Source: AWTP1-13 sp963775835
GTDB taxonomy: Bacteria > Pseudomonadota > Alphaproteobacteria > Rhizobiales > Hyphomicrobiaceae
Reading direction: 5' to 3'
Assembly (NCBI GenBank): GCA_963775835.1
Contig: CAVZKV010000027.1
Coordinates: 62,001-126,000, forward strand
Length of the DNA stretch: 64,000 nucleotides
Positions 18,108-26,943 of the stretch are shown here, piece by piece. A model generated the notes under the pieces. It had not been told where the DNA came from and made no database searches. It was given only the letters and a program-made list of their open reading frames with translations. Every line of letters begins with the position of its first letter. Within the stretch, counting starts at the first letter, position 1. The position numbers and the translations under genes are program-made.

Positions 18108-19286
18108 TCAACGGGCGCTGTCACGCCCCGCGAACCACAGCTTCGGATCGGCCGCCCGCACGCTGGCTTCCGGCAGGCCAAGCTCCCGGCGCACGATATT
18201 GGTGCCCTCGACCAGGGCGACGCACTTGTAGAACGCGATCCGCCGCGACAGGCCCTCGCGACCAAAGCCGCAATCGGTGCTGATGACCAGCTGCTCCTTG
18301 GGAATATATTCTAGGGCCTTGCGGATCAGTGCCGCGACGTGCTCCGCCGGTTCAACCACGGTGTTGCAGTGGTTGACCACGCCGATGCCGATCTTCTTGT
18401 CGGTCTTGATGTGCTTGAACAGATGCAGGTCCTGTCCGTCCGAGCTCGCACATTCTAGCGTCAGCACGTCACAGTTGAGTTCAAGCAAATGCGGCAGGGC
18501 GCGTTCGTAGCTCGGCACCTTCCAATGGACGCGTTGCTGATTGGGATTGCCCCAGCAGGTATGCACCCAGATCTCGGCGTTCACGCCCGTGAGCTGGCGA
18601 TTGAAGGCCGCTGTCAGGAACTCAAGATCGGCTTGCGTGCAGTCTGGTTGCTGGGCGCGCATGTGATGCGGCGGCTCCTCCACCTGGATCAATGGGCAGC
18701 CGGCGGCCGCCATCTCGCGGAGCTCCGCGTTCATGATGTCGCACAGGTCAAGGATCATCGCCTTGTCGTCATCATAGAACTCGTTCCATAGCATCGAAGC
18801 GAGCGCAGGGGCGCAGATGGCACCGAATTTCACCGGCCGATCTGTCGTGCGCTGCGCGACCTGCCACAGCGCGGCGTATTCAAGGGGGCCGCGTGTGAGT
18901 TTCTCCGTCACGACACCGGGCTGATAGGCCTCCTGCACCTCCCACAATATCTTGCCGGGTCGCAGGCCATGGCGGGACATCCAGCCGCGCGAGGTATCGC
19001 GATGGCCGCAGACCCCGCCCAGACGCTCGATTGGATAAAAGAACCAGGACTTGCCGCCCACGGTCAGATCGAAGCGACTGTCACCATCGGTCACGATATC
19101 GAGACCCGCGGCTTCCTGCTCGGCGATAATGCTGGCAACGGCGTCTAGATACTGTTCGCGGAACAAGGAATCGCCAAGCGCGGACTTGAACGAGCGGCCG
19201 GCCAAACTCCGGTCAAACCAAAGCGGTCGCGGATAGGAGCCGGTGATGGTGGTGGGCAGGATCATATCGCGCGTGACCGTAAGCAC
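18108..19286 (-). CDS. MetE-like cobalamin-independent methyltransferase (single catalytic domain)
   Basis: A 392-residue protein of the UROD/MetE superfamily resembling the C-terminal catalytic half of cobalamin-independent methionine synthase. The GTG at 19286 follows GGAGG with 6-nt spacing. Zinc-site residues are visible as VHTCWGN (His and Cys), LTLECASS (Glu) and STDCGFGRE (Cys). ITGSYPRPLWF at the start and QVEEPPHHMRA in the middle are typical of this stand-alone subfamily. The N-terminal folate-binding half of true MetE is absent, so the methyl donor and acceptor are uncertain; many such proteins are only annotated as MetE-like. The gene stands alone. Confidence 0.85.
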   Translation of the reverse strand: MLTVTRDMILPTTITGSYPRPLWFDRSLAGRSFKSALGDSLFREQYLDAVASIIAEQEAAGLDIVTDGDSRFDLTVGGKSWFFYPIERLGGVCGHRDTSRGWMSRHGLRPGKILWEVQEAYQPGVVTEKLTRGPLEYAALWQVAQRTTDRPVKFGAICAPALASMLWNEFYDDDKAMILDLCDIMNAELREMAAAGCPLIQVEEPPHHMRAQQPDCTQADLEFLTAAFNRQLTGVNAEIWVHTCWGNPNQQRVHWKVPSYERALPHLLELNCDVLTLECASSDGQDLHLFKHIKTDKKIGIGVVNHCNTVVEPAEHVAALIRKALEYIPKEQLVISTDCGFGREGLSRRIAFYKCVALVEGTNIVRRELGLPEASVRAADPKLWFAGRDSAR

Positions 19287-19479
19287 GGGGAGCCTCCGTC
19301 GGTTAGGGGTGCATGATAACACAAGGATCTGCCGCAGCAGCCGGCGAGCGCTTCTTGCCGAGCCTCCCCGATGGTAACGAGGCTTTGGACCCGTGGTCTC
19401 CCCTCGTTGCGTACGTGGGGAACCGTGGCGATGTGGGAACGGCTTTTCCAAATGCGCCTGGTGCTGGCGGGGTACTTCT

Positions 19480-19722
19480 AAGCAGCTCCTGCCGGGCTCG
19501 CCCATCGAGATCGAGCGCTACGGCGGGCCCCTATTCTTGAGCCGCGGCGAGAAAGATGACGTGTGGTCCGTCAATCGAACCAAGCGCTTGGAGAAGCGGC
19601 TCCGCGATGCCGGTCGCAGGCCGGAGGTGCACTACCATCCGGAGCAAACGCATCGCCTGACACCGGAAGGGCGGAAGGTGCACCAGACCCGGCTCGTCGC
19701 TTTTTTTCGGCGATACTTCTGA
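19480..19722 (+). pseudogene. alpha/beta-hydrolase (S9/dienelactone-type) C-terminal relic
   Basis: About 75 codons at the end of an alpha/beta-hydrolase: SPIEIERYGGPLFLSRGEKDDVW, KRLEKRLRDAG and VHYHPEQTHRL. These correspond to the last beta strands carrying the catalytic Asp (the EKDD segment) and His (PEQTH, where GHG/GHR is usual) of prolyl-oligopeptidase-like enzymes, ending in LVAFFRRYF. The nucleophile-elbow half is missing and upstream sequence in all frames is unrelated. It is a truncated relic. Confidence 0.6.
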
Positions 19723-19797
19723 GCCTAGGAGCGACGCGGTGAGGCACGACGGCGGGACCCGCGCCGGTCAGGGGTCCCGCCGCATCGACGCCCCAGG

Positions 19798-20292
19798 CTA
19801 GGTCGGCATGCGCGCCCCGGTTTCCAACAGCGATTTGAGATCGCTGAGCACCCACGGCCAACCGCCGCCACCCTGCGCGGGGTCGCCGCCGCCGGAGACC
19901 ATGCCGGCAACGATCGGTGCGCCCTTGACATCATGGGTGATGGTCACCGTCGAGACGCCGGCCGGGCTTTCCCTGATCTCATAGGTGAGGCGCGTGTGCA
20001 CTTCCGCGGCCGTGGCCGCATTAAACAGCGGGTGCCAGGTCTGCACCAGCTTGCGTGGCGGATCGCTCTCGATCACTTCGCCCACAATCATTTTCTCGGG
20101 CAGGCCCGCCGCCTTCATCTCGGCGCTGGCCTTGTGGCAATATTGGCCGCCGGCCGTCAGATCGTATTCGACGCGGCCGCCATATCCGTAGCGCTCGCTC
20201 CATTCGGGGCTGGTGATCGCATCCCAGATGGTTTGAGCGCTGGCCTTGATCACAATCCTGAAGACCTGCGTGGTCGCGGCTTGTTCCGTCAT
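19798..20292 (-). CDS. SRPBCC/AHSA1-family protein, partner of the upstream ArsR regulator
   Basis: A 164-residue START-like (AHSA1/CalC) protein with a hydrophobic ligand cavity. The ATG at 20292 overlaps the stop of the ArsR gene by 4 bp (ATGA), so the two are coupled. Visible family features are FRIVIKASAQTIWDAITSPEWSERYGYGG at the start, PRKLVQTWHPLF in the middle, and TRLTYEIRESPAGVSTVTITHDVKGAP towards the end. The C-terminal helix segment GGGWPWVLSDLKSLLETG is intact. ArsR-AHSA1 pairs are widespread; the ligand and function are mostly unknown. Confidence 0.85.
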   Translation of the reverse strand: MTEQAATTQVFRIVIKASAQTIWDAITSPEWSERYGYGGRVEYDLTAGGQYCHKASAEMKAAGLPEKMIVGEVIESDPPRKLVQTWHPLFNAATAAEVHTRLTYEIRESPAGVSTVTITHDVKGAPIVAGMVSGGGDPAQGGGGWPWVLSDLKSLLETGARMPT

Positions 20293-20639
20293 GATCGTCG
20301 ATCCTTTTTCTCCAACTCGGTCTTGAGCGCCAACAGCGCGGAGACCTTCGGTTCCCTGTATTTGTCGATCCACCGGTCGTGGATCATCCGGATGGGAACT
20401 GCATTTAGGAAATGCAGCTTCTCCCGGCCGGACCGGCGCGTCAGGACGAGGTCGGCATCTTCCAGAACCTTGAGATGCTTCATTACACCAAAGCGCGTCA
20501 TGGCCAGCCCGGACTCCAGGTCTTTCAGCGAGCGGCCGTCGCGCTGAAAGAGCAGGTCCAGGAGGATGCGACGCGTTCGGTCAGCAAGTGCCTTGAATAC
20601 CTGGTCGTCGTCCGTCACCACTCGACGATAGGTGACCAT
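20289..20639 (-). CDS. ArsR-family winged-helix transcriptional regulator
   Basis: A 116-residue ArsR-type repressor. It shows DDDQVFKALADRTRRILLDLLFQRDGRSLKDLE, then the recognition helix region MTRFGVMKHLKVLEDADLVLTRRSGREKLHFLN. No CxC metal motif is present, so it is one of the non-metal ArsR proteins linked to AHSA1 genes. The ATG at 20639 lies inside a perfect 18-bp palindrome (20631-20648), a candidate autoregulatory operator; a TTG five codons upstream is an alternative start. It is the first gene of the ArsR-AHSA1 operon. Confidence 0.87.
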   Translation of the reverse strand: MVTYRRVVTDDDQVFKALADRTRRILLDLLFQRDGRSLKDLESGLAMTRFGVMKHLKVLEDADLVLTRRSGREKLHFLNAVPIRMIHDRWIDKYREPKVSALLALKTELEKKDRRS

Positions 20640-20648
20640 ATGGTCACC
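20631..20648. promoter_or_regulatory. perfect 18-bp palindrome over the ArsR start codon
   Basis: GGTGACCATATGGTCACC is identical to its reverse complement and includes the ATG of the ArsR-type gene. Dimeric ArsR repressors bind inverted repeats at their own promoters, so this may be an operator. It could equally affect translation by hiding the start codon in a hairpin. Confidence 0.5.
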
Positions 20649-20654
20649 TGTCAA

Positions 20655-21089
20655 GTCGCACCTGCGGGTCCCCGGATTGCACGAGACTTGCCATCCGCTG
20701 GCGGGCGCCTTTTCCGGCGTTGGGGGCGAAGAATTTCATGACCACGATTGCAAATTCTAAGCGCCGGCGCGGCCCGCACACGCCGGCGCGCGCCGTGCTT
20801 GGTCCAGATTACGCACGCCGTGCTGGCAAACCGCCAGCGCGCCAGGTCCAACCCGCGCGCCCGATACGCTCTTAAATCCGCCGGCGACGCGCGCCGCGGT
20901 CACCCCCACCCATCGGGGCCGAAGCCTCGCGAAGGCCAAGTCGCGCCAAGATGCCAAGACCCTCTCGGCGTCCTGTCGGTTGATCTGAAGATGATCCGGC
21001 GGGCTTGCTCCCGGGTGCGGCCTAGGGTGGACCAGGGTCCTTGTCGTAGGTTCTCGTCCCCGGTGGGAGCCGAACCCAGGGGTGTCGGC
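20655..21089. other. intergenic stretch, no gene recognised
   Basis: No product or ribosome site is recognisable on either strand. It contains the sequence upstream of the ArsR gene and the degenerate 3' side of the GFA relic. Confidence 0.4.
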
Positions 21090-21436
21090 GACAGTCATAA
21101 ACGGAATCTTGAGGGGCGGAAAACTTGGGTCGGCGAAGGCGCCGACGGCGACCGCGACGGAGGATTGTTCGCGCCCCTCTTCGGTGTGAAACACGGTCGT
21201 CCCGCAGCGAGGGCAGAACCGGAACCTGAATTTGGCGCCGTGGTCACCGACGCGAACGTAGTCGGTCGCCGTGCCGAAGACCTCATATAGGGTGCGGCGA
21301 ACCTCGCCAGCGCTGCAAAGACGCTGCCCGTCCGCCGCTGATAGGCAAGGCAGTGGCAAACGCCGATCCCCAGGGGCTCGCCATGAACTTCAATGCGCAA
21401 CTGGCCGCAGGAACAAGCGGCTGTTCGCGAACCCAT
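21090..21436 (-). pseudogene. GFA-family zinc protein, frameshifted and lacking its end
   Basis: A second GFA-type gene. It begins with GAGAGG before ATG 21436 and reads MGSRTAACSCGQLRIEVHG and VCHCLAYQRRTGSVFAALARF. At about 21270-21300 the frame shifts, and the homology continues as FGTATDYVRVGDHGAKFRFRFCPRCGTTVFHTEEG and VAVGAFADPSFPPLK. All zinc cysteines (CSC, CHC, CPRCG) exist across the two frames, but the usual final segment (an HPW-type end) is missing. It is probably non-functional unless the frameshift is an assembly error. Confidence 0.7.
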
Positions 21437-21761
21437 TGAGCACCTCTCACGCAACTGTTCGTTTTGCCTCTATCGGCCGCCCAGTTGCGCCGGCTCAGCG
21501 CCCACAACAACAGGTCCACCCGTGCCCAGGCCCAAACGCCCTTTCGCTGCGAAAAGCCAGCTTTGGCAATTGCGCCGATCTTGCTCGTTGGCACGGGCAG
21601 CGGGACCCTTTTATGACAAAAGCAACCAGGCCGTTCCCCGGCTGGGCAGGCTGGAAACCATCGGCCAACGGGCAATGGGTTACCGGTCCAGCCATGGGTG
21701 ACGCATCTGGCCCTAGACCCAAGCGGCGGCGGAGCCACGGCCCCCATTCGGCTTGGGGACG

Positions 21762-21970
21762 CGGACGACCAAGAGCCGCTTGTCGATGGCGTTGCACGAG
21801 TTGGCGACCAATGCCGTCAAGTACGGGGCATTTTCAAATGCCAACGGCACTGCAGAGGTCGATTGGAATGTCGCGCTTCGCTGGATGGAAGAGGGCGGTC
21901 CGCCGTCCTGCAGAAGCCCTTCGAACTAAAGGCGTTGGAGAAGGCCTTGCGGCGCGCAGTTGCGCGTTAG
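21762..21970 (+). pseudogene. histidine kinase (HWE/HisKA_2 type) and receiver relic
   Basis: From about 21762 one frame reads SMALHELATNAVKYGAFSNANG and VDWNVALRWMEEGGPP. This is the N-box of HWE-type sensor kinases (MALHELATNAxKYGAxS), followed by the G-region GGPP. A switch of frame near 21900 leads into LQKPFELKALEKALRR, the last helix of a receiver domain. The sequence between kinase and receiver ends is lost, so this is an internally deleted remnant. Confidence 0.65.
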
Positions 21971-22215
21971 CGCGCATACCGGATGCCGCCCCTCTCTCCG
22001 ACGCCAGCCAAGTTCCAGCGGCGAATAGACTGAAAGCCGCTACCGGGTAGCCTCTTTCTATGGGCGCGCAGCACGCGGTCGACCTTCGTGGCCAAAGGTC
22101 TCGAGTGAAAAACGGGCTTGACGATCAGCTCCACGGCGGCATCGACGCTGCCGGTGTGCACGATGGCGTTCTGGGTGTGACCTGTTGCAAGCAGGAGCTT
22201 TGAATCCCCGGTCTG
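21967..22215 (-). pseudogene. receiver domain C-terminal fragment
   Basis: On the minus strand the frame reads KLLLATGHTQNAIVHTGSVDAAVELIVKPVF and LATKVDRVLRAHRKR. This is the second half of a receiver domain, close to the one at 17648 (TGYTRNAIVHNG). The phospho-acceptor part is missing. It lies tail-to-tail with the plus-strand kinase relic. Confidence 0.55.
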
Positions 22216-22569
22216 ATGGACGCTTACGGCCCTGCAATCAAACAGTCAGCCCGCCAAGCTGTAGCTGCGCATCGACCCCGGCGTGGCTCTGCAACCGCTG
22301 ACCTGATCAAGAGCCGTTAGGCGCCAAGGCCCGGCCCGGGCAACAGGTTGGCCCTTGCGGCTTGACACCGCCGCTCGTCGTCGCCGTCAGCAGTTAGGCG
22401 GGTTCCGCTCAAATCTTTGCGGTGTCTTCTGGGATGCCGTCCTGGATGACGCGGACCGCCACCGCGTGCTAATGTGGCGCCATCGGTGGCATTCACGCGT
22501 CAGGCGTCACCGACTGAGAGAACCAACGATTTGCTCCCGCCTGTTCTTAGCGAAAGGCGACAGGCAGCA
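22216..22569. other. intergenic stretch, no gene recognised
   Basis: No ribosome site or recognisable product is seen on either strand. It separates the two-component relics from the possible small gene at 22570. Confidence 0.4.
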
Positions 22570-22884
22570 ATGGCCCTGGGATTTCAGCCCATACGTATCA
22601 GGACCGGCGACACGGTCAGACTATCCGGCCTCAAGACACACCTCGTTGTTCGCGACCTGCTGCCGGACGGTAGACACGCCGTCTGCGAGCAACGTGCCAG
22701 CCCCGGTTTCCTATTTGAGCTATATCCTGGCGCTCAAGGACCTGGTGAGGGTGTGAGCCCGAGACCGCCGCCCTTTAGCGCTACTCGGGGCCTTGACACG
22801 CGACCACCTCCCCTCAGTTCCCGGCCCGGCGTCGGTCGCAGCCCACCTTGCATGACCAGACCAGCACGACCCCGACGCGCTTGA
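22570..22884 (+). CDS. possible small hypothetical protein
   Basis: A 104-codon frame with AGGCAGCA directly before the ATG. The first ~55 residues (IRIRTGDTVRLSGLKTHLVVRDLLPDGRHAVCEQ) look like a small SH3-like barrel of the YodC/DUF2158 kind. The remainder is Pro/Arg-rich and less protein-like, so the true end is uncertain and the gene may be decayed. No partner is evident. Confidence 0.3.
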   Translation: MALGFQPIRIRTGDTVRLSGLKTHLVVRDLLPDGRHAVCEQRASPGFLFELYPGAQGPGEGVSPRPPPFSATRGLDTRPPPLSSRPGVGRSPPCMTRPARPRRA

Positions 22885-23007
22885 ATTTTTGTGCAGCGGC
22901 GATCAGCTGCGATCCAGCGGGCCAGCCATCGCCCGGCGCTGCGGAAAGTTGCAGCGACGATCGCGCAGTCCATGGCGTCCTTGCAGGGAGCCTCGCGTTC
23001 CAACGCC

Positions 23008-24957
23008 TCAAATGGCTGCGGCGGCGGCTTCGCCTTCGTGGATGGCGCAGATGAGGTTGCGCGGGGCAACGCAGTCACCGACCAAACGCGTATCGACACC
23101 GGCCCGTTGCAACGGTTCGGCCAGCGCGTCGTTGGCGATGCGCGGCGTCGACCACAGAAATAGAGCAACGTTGCGGATGTCGCGCACCCGCCCCGTGAAA
23201 GCATTGCGCCACCTCAGTACGCCGCCGCGGAAGGAGACCGGCTCGGCAGCAACGATGATCTCGGCATCGGCCTGGTAAAGTCGGCGGTGGATGCCGATCG
23301 CGCTACAATAATTCACGTTGCGGGCAATCTGCGGGCGCGGGGTGAGAAGGACGAGCTTTTCGTAGCGATCCGCCATTGCGTCCGCCACCGCGTAGGTGGC
23401 GGCGCTGTGGTCCATGTCGAACAGAACGGCTATCCCGTCGGAGCGGACCTTCTGCCGATGTCCATCCCACTCGCGAACCGATGCACCGCCCTCGCCCCCC
23501 GCCAGGGGTCGCGAATTCGAGCCGGTCGCAAGGATCACAGCCTGCGGGTTGACCGCCAAAACGTCCTGCGGCGTTGCCATCTTGCCGAGTTCGATCTTTG
23601 CCAAGGTGTCACGAAGCTGGCGTTCCATCCAAGCCAACACCTTGTGATAGTCCTGGCGACCGGGCAGTCCGGCTTCCCAGCGCAGCTTGCCGCCCAGCTC
23701 TTGCGACGCACTCAGGAGGGTGACCTCGTGCCCGCGCTGCGCCACCACGCGGGCCGCCTGCAGGCCAGCCGGGCCCGCACCCACCACAACGACACGCTTC
23801 TTTTTGGCGGCACCGGCTGGTCGCCAATTGGATTCGCCCCTGGCACCGAGCTGCGGATTGTGACTCTCGGCCAACGGCTTGCCGAGATGTACTTCCCCCC
23901 AAGCAAAGTTGTCGAAGCTTGACGGCCGAATGTCCTTGGCGCGGCCCTCGCGTGCCTTGCTCGGCCAATCGGCGTCCGCGATCAGCGCCCGCGTCATCCC
24001 AACCAGATCGCCCGCGCCCTCACTGAGCGCGGCTTCGGCTTCCGCCGGCGTCGCGATCCGCCCAATCGCCATGACGGGCTTGCCGCCGGCGGCGGGGCGG
24101 ATCCTCTTATGAATGTGGAGGAAGGGTGCCGGCCGGAAATGCATGTCCGGCACGTGGTTTTCCAAGCTGTTGGAAAAGTTGCCCTGACTGTAGGCGAAAT
24201 AGTCGAGGCTGCCGTGAGCGACGAGCGCGGTGGTAATTCGCGCCGCCTCATCGGGGTCGATGCCACCTTCGACGCCCTCGTCGCCCGGCATCTTGAGACC
24301 GATCACGAATTCCTTGCCGCACGTCGCCCGGATTGCCTCGCACACCTCTTCAACGAAGCGCACGCGATTTGGCAACGAACCGCCGTAGCGATCGGACCGT
24401 TGGTTTGACCACGGAGACAGGATCTGCGAAAGCAAATAGCCGTGGGCGCCATGCAGCTCCACGCCGGCAAAGCCACAGCGCTGCAGGCGCTGCGCGACAG
24501 CCACAAATGCATCGACGACCTGCCGCAGTTCGTCTGTCGACATGACATGGGGCACGGTCCAGCTATAAGCGTCCGGTTGATCCGAAATACCCTTTGGTGA
24601 CCAGACGGGACTCCAAAGTTGTTGGCATCCCGGGTGCCAGAGTTGCCCGATCAGACAGGCGCCCGCGCCCTCAACCGCCGCAGCGGTACGCTTGAAGCCC
24701 TCTTCGTTCTCCTTCGCATAGCCAGCCACAATCGCACCGTGAGCAAGCGCCGCCGGATCGACGGCGATCACCTCGGTGACAATGGCTGCGCAACCGCCCT
24801 TGGCGCGCTCGGCGAGAAAATTGGTCCAGCGCTCGGTGACGCGGTGGTCCGCTCCATAGTTTGTGAGCGTCGCCGACAGCACCAGGCGATTGCGCAAGGT
24901 GCGCTCGCCGACCTTGAGCGAGCAAAACAGGCGCGGAAAATAGGGATTGTCACGCAT
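23008..24957 (-). CDS. OYE/TMADH/FadH-like NADH:flavin oxidoreductase lacking Fe-S cysteines
   Basis: A 649-residue two-module flavoenzyme. Residues 1-340 are the FMN TIM barrel of the old-yellow-enzyme family (LRNRLVLSATLTNYG, VELHGAHGYLLSQILSPWSNQRSDRYGG, GDLVGMTRALIADADWP). Residues 385-649 are the FAD/NAD(P)-binding module (VVVVGAGPAGLQAARVVAQRGHEVTL, VILATGSNSRP). In 2,4-dienoyl-CoA reductase and trimethylamine dehydrogenase the linker carries four Cys for a 4Fe-4S cluster. Here residues 343-368 read IRPSSFDNFAWGEVHLGKPL followed by AESHNP with no Cys, so electron transfer between the flavins must differ. The ATG at 24957 is preceded by AAAGGG; earlier ATGs exist. The substrate is unknown; a catabolic demethylase or reductase role is possible. 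Confidence 0.88.
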   Translation of the reverse strand: MRDNPYFPRLFCSLKVGERTLRNRLVLSATLTNYGADHRVTERWTNFLAERAKGGCAAIVTEVIAVDPAALAHGAIVAGYAKENEEGFKRTAAAVEGAGACLIGQLWHPGCQQLWSPVWSPKGISDQPDAYSWTVPHVMSTDELRQVVDAFVAVAQRLQRCGFAGVELHGAHGYLLSQILSPWSNQRSDRYGGSLPNRVRFVEEVCEAIRATCGKEFVIGLKMPGDEGVEGGIDPDEAARITTALVAHGSLDYFAYSQGNFSNSLENHVPDMHFRPAPFLHIHKRIRPAAGGKPVMAIGRIATPAEAEAALSEGAGDLVGMTRALIADADWPSKAREGRAKDIRPSSFDNFAWGEVHLGKPLAESHNPQLGARGESNWRPAGAAKKKRVVVVGAGPAGLQAARVVAQRGHEVTLLSASQELGGKLRWEAGLPGRQDYHKVLAWMERQLRDTLAKIELGKMATPQDVLAVNPQAVILATGSNSRPLAGGEGGASVREWDGHRQKVRSDGIAVLFDMDHSAATYAVADAMADRYEKLVLLTPRPQIARNVNYCSAIGIHRRLYQADAEIIVAAEPVSFRGGVLRWRNAFTGRVRDIRNVALFLWSTPRIANDALAEPLQRAGVDTRLVGDCVAPRNLICAIHEGEAAAAAI

Positions 24958-25479
24958 GTCCACCCTTTCCATTCTGCCGGCAATGCACGCCAATGATCGC
25001 GTTTTTTCTTAACTATTGCCACGATCCGAACCGATCTGGGCAACATCGACGGCCAAGACACAGCAAAGGCCAGCCGGCGGGCGCAAGCCCCAAGGGTGGG
25101 GGCTCAATTTGTCCGGCAGGCTTGCGGCAAAGAGATACAGCATTGATCGGAAATTGCGGCGGTTTTCTCGAGGCGCATTGCCAGCCTGCGCCTGTCCTGT
25201 CAGGCCTTGCCCAGCCGGGCAATTGGCGGGCTTGCTCGACCCAACCCGCGCCTTGAGTTCGTCGCGCAAGGTGGGACCGGCGAACGGACGTGAGCGCGGC
25301 GCTCGTCGATGACGACCAGTTTGAGGTGGACCTGGAAGGAGGCGACCGCCCGCAACCAACCTGCCGGGTGTGGGTGATCGCCACTATGAGGAGCCTCGTG
25401 AAACCGGTTCGATGACCTGCTCTCGGAGGCTTCGTTCGAGGCGGTCTCGCGTGGCTCCATGAGCCCGATCATCCCTGGC
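24958..25479. other. intergenic stretch with a possible DUF1801 relic
   Basis: No intact gene. On the minus strand, 25208-25270 reads AGWVEQARQLPGWA in one frame, similar to the AAWVKQASRLPGA end of the DUF1801 protein at 26329. This hints at a decayed third copy; the match is short. Confidence 0.3.
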
Positions 25480-25974
25480 TCAAGGGCGCTTCGGTTTCTT
25501 CCGAGAGCCAGCGGGGCGAGCGCTAGCTCGCACCGACGTGTTCAGTACCACGGCGGCGCGAATGAGTGCCTTCAACGCCTTTTCATTAATCTTGTCGCCC
25601 TCATGCAAATCGATGGCGCGCCTGGTATTGCCTTCAAGGCTGGAGTTGAAGAGGCGTGAAGGGTCCTCCAACGAGGCGCCCTTGGCAAAGGTCATCTTCA
25701 CGACATTCTTGTACGTCTCACCGGTGCAGATTATTCCGGCATGCGACCACACCGGAACCCCTCGCCACTTCCACTCCTCGACCACTTCGGGATCGGCCTG
25801 CTTGATGAGAATTCGGACCCGAGCGAGCATCTCGCCCCGCCAATCACTCAGCTCCCTGATTCTCGCATCTATCAGCTGAGAGGGCGAGTCTCCTCCTTTT
25901 TCTTCCTTGGAGTCGCTCGTGTTTTTCTGCCTGCTTGTTGTCGTTTTCTTCATGGTTGTTGTTGCTTTCTTCAT
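25480..25974 (-). CDS. DUF1801-family protein, copy 1
   Basis: A 164-residue protein. After a Lys/Thr-rich, probably disordered N-terminus of ~28 residues comes the DUF1801 (YdhG-like) fold: IDARIRELSDWRGEMLARVRILIKQADPEVVEEWKWRGVPVWSHAGIICTGETYKNVVKMTFAKGASL. It ends with a basic tail (RASARPAGSRKKPKRP). The family is of unknown function, often small and stress-linked in soil bacteria. The opening codons contain a short repeat of ACAACAACCATGAAGAAA, so a start 7 codons later is equally possible. A related gene follows at 26329. Confidence 0.8.
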   Translation of the reverse strand: MKKATTTMKKTTTSRQKNTSDSKEEKGGDSPSQLIDARIRELSDWRGEMLARVRILIKQADPEVVEEWKWRGVPVWSHAGIICTGETYKNVVKMTFAKGASLEDPSRLFNSSLEGNTRRAIDLHEGDKINEKALKALIRAAVVLNTSVRASARPAGSRKKPKRP

Positions 25975-26328
25975 GGTTGTTGACGCTCGCCCGTCACTTG
26001 CTAACGCTAGTTACCATCGCCTCTCCCCACCATCAGGGTTTTCGATGTCGAACCAGCGTACGCTGGTCTCGTCTCGATCTCGGGTCCATCGCCCACGGGG
26101 CAGCCGTACCAGGCCCGTGCCACTTGACGGTTTTGTGCACGTTCGGCGGCGAGCGTGGATAGTTTAGCATTTGCGCAGGACGTCAAACCAGGCCTGCACG
26201 CCGCCGTCACCCTTGGCCCTTGGGCATTGCGTCGCATGCCCCGCAGTTCCTTTGCCGCGGCATCGTGGGCTTGCGGGCTGATGACTTGGCGTCCGCTCGC
26301 CCCACGCACGCACGTCGCTAGTTTGCCC
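25975..26328. other. intergenic stretch between two DUF1801 genes
   Basis: No open frame with a ribosome site or recognisable product was found in this 354-bp stretch on either strand. Confidence 0.45.
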
Positions 26329-26865
26329 TCACATTCGTGCGCCGGGCAATCGGCTGGCTTGCTTGACCCACGCGGCGAGCTGAGCTTCGTCGAGCTGGTC
26401 GTCCTCATGGATGTCGAGGTAGCGCGTGTCCTTGCTCTTGGACTCGCCGGGGGGAACAGGACGCAGCGACGTGCCGCGGAAGAAAGCCACTTTGACGTAG
26501 TTCGTGAAGGTATGGATGCCGAGGAACCAACCCTGGCCCTCAACTCCGTAAAGCGGCGAATTCCATTTGACGGCCTTGCGCACGCCAGAGACGGTGCGCA
26601 CGATGAGCGCGTCGAGGCGGCGCCCGACCTCGCGTTTCCAGCCCGGCATGGCCGCAATGTAGGCCTGCACGGGGGCGTCGCCGTCGGCCTTCGCGATTTG
26701 CGGATTGCCGCCTGCGAGGAGAGCCGGTTTTGCCTTGCGCGGCTGCGACTTCGGTGCTCCCTTGCGCGGTTTGGCCGCCTTCGTAGCGACCCGCTTGGCG
26801 GCGCCCGTCTTGGCGGCCTTCGCCGAGGTCTTGGACGTCTCACCGGTCATTGTGTTCATTCCCAT
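26329..26865 (-). CDS. DUF1801-family protein, copy 2
   Basis: A 178-residue protein with a long basic Ala/Lys-rich N-terminus (SKTSAKAAKTGAAKRVATKAAKP-like, residues 10-50), reminiscent of histone-H1-like tails. Then comes a DUF1801 domain: VQAYIAAMPGWKREVGRRLDALIVRTVSGVRKAVKWNSPLYG, GWFLGIHTFTNYVKVAFFRG and TRYLDIHEDDQLDEAQLAAWVKQA. It differs clearly from copy 1. The AHSA1 and ArsR genes follow on the same strand, a common grouping. The basic tail suggests nucleic-acid association, which is inference. Confidence 0.82.
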   Translation of the reverse strand: MGMNTMTGETSKTSAKAAKTGAAKRVATKAAKPRKGAPKSQPRKAKPALLAGGNPQIAKADGDAPVQAYIAAMPGWKREVGRRLDALIVRTVSGVRKAVKWNSPLYGVEGQGWFLGIHTFTNYVKVAFFRGTSLRPVPPGESKSKDTRYLDIHEDDQLDEAQLAAWVKQASRLPGARM

Positions 26866-26943
26866 TGATTCTAGGCAAACGAGGGGACAAAGCTCGCCCG
26901 CTCCTTCCTAAACAGGGCGAGCCTTGAATCGTGCCGGCAGACT

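Noticed and set aside
25208..25270. Third DUF1801 copy
   Set aside because: Only about 15 residues resemble the family end, in a region with no continuous frame; kept only as a remark in the gap description.
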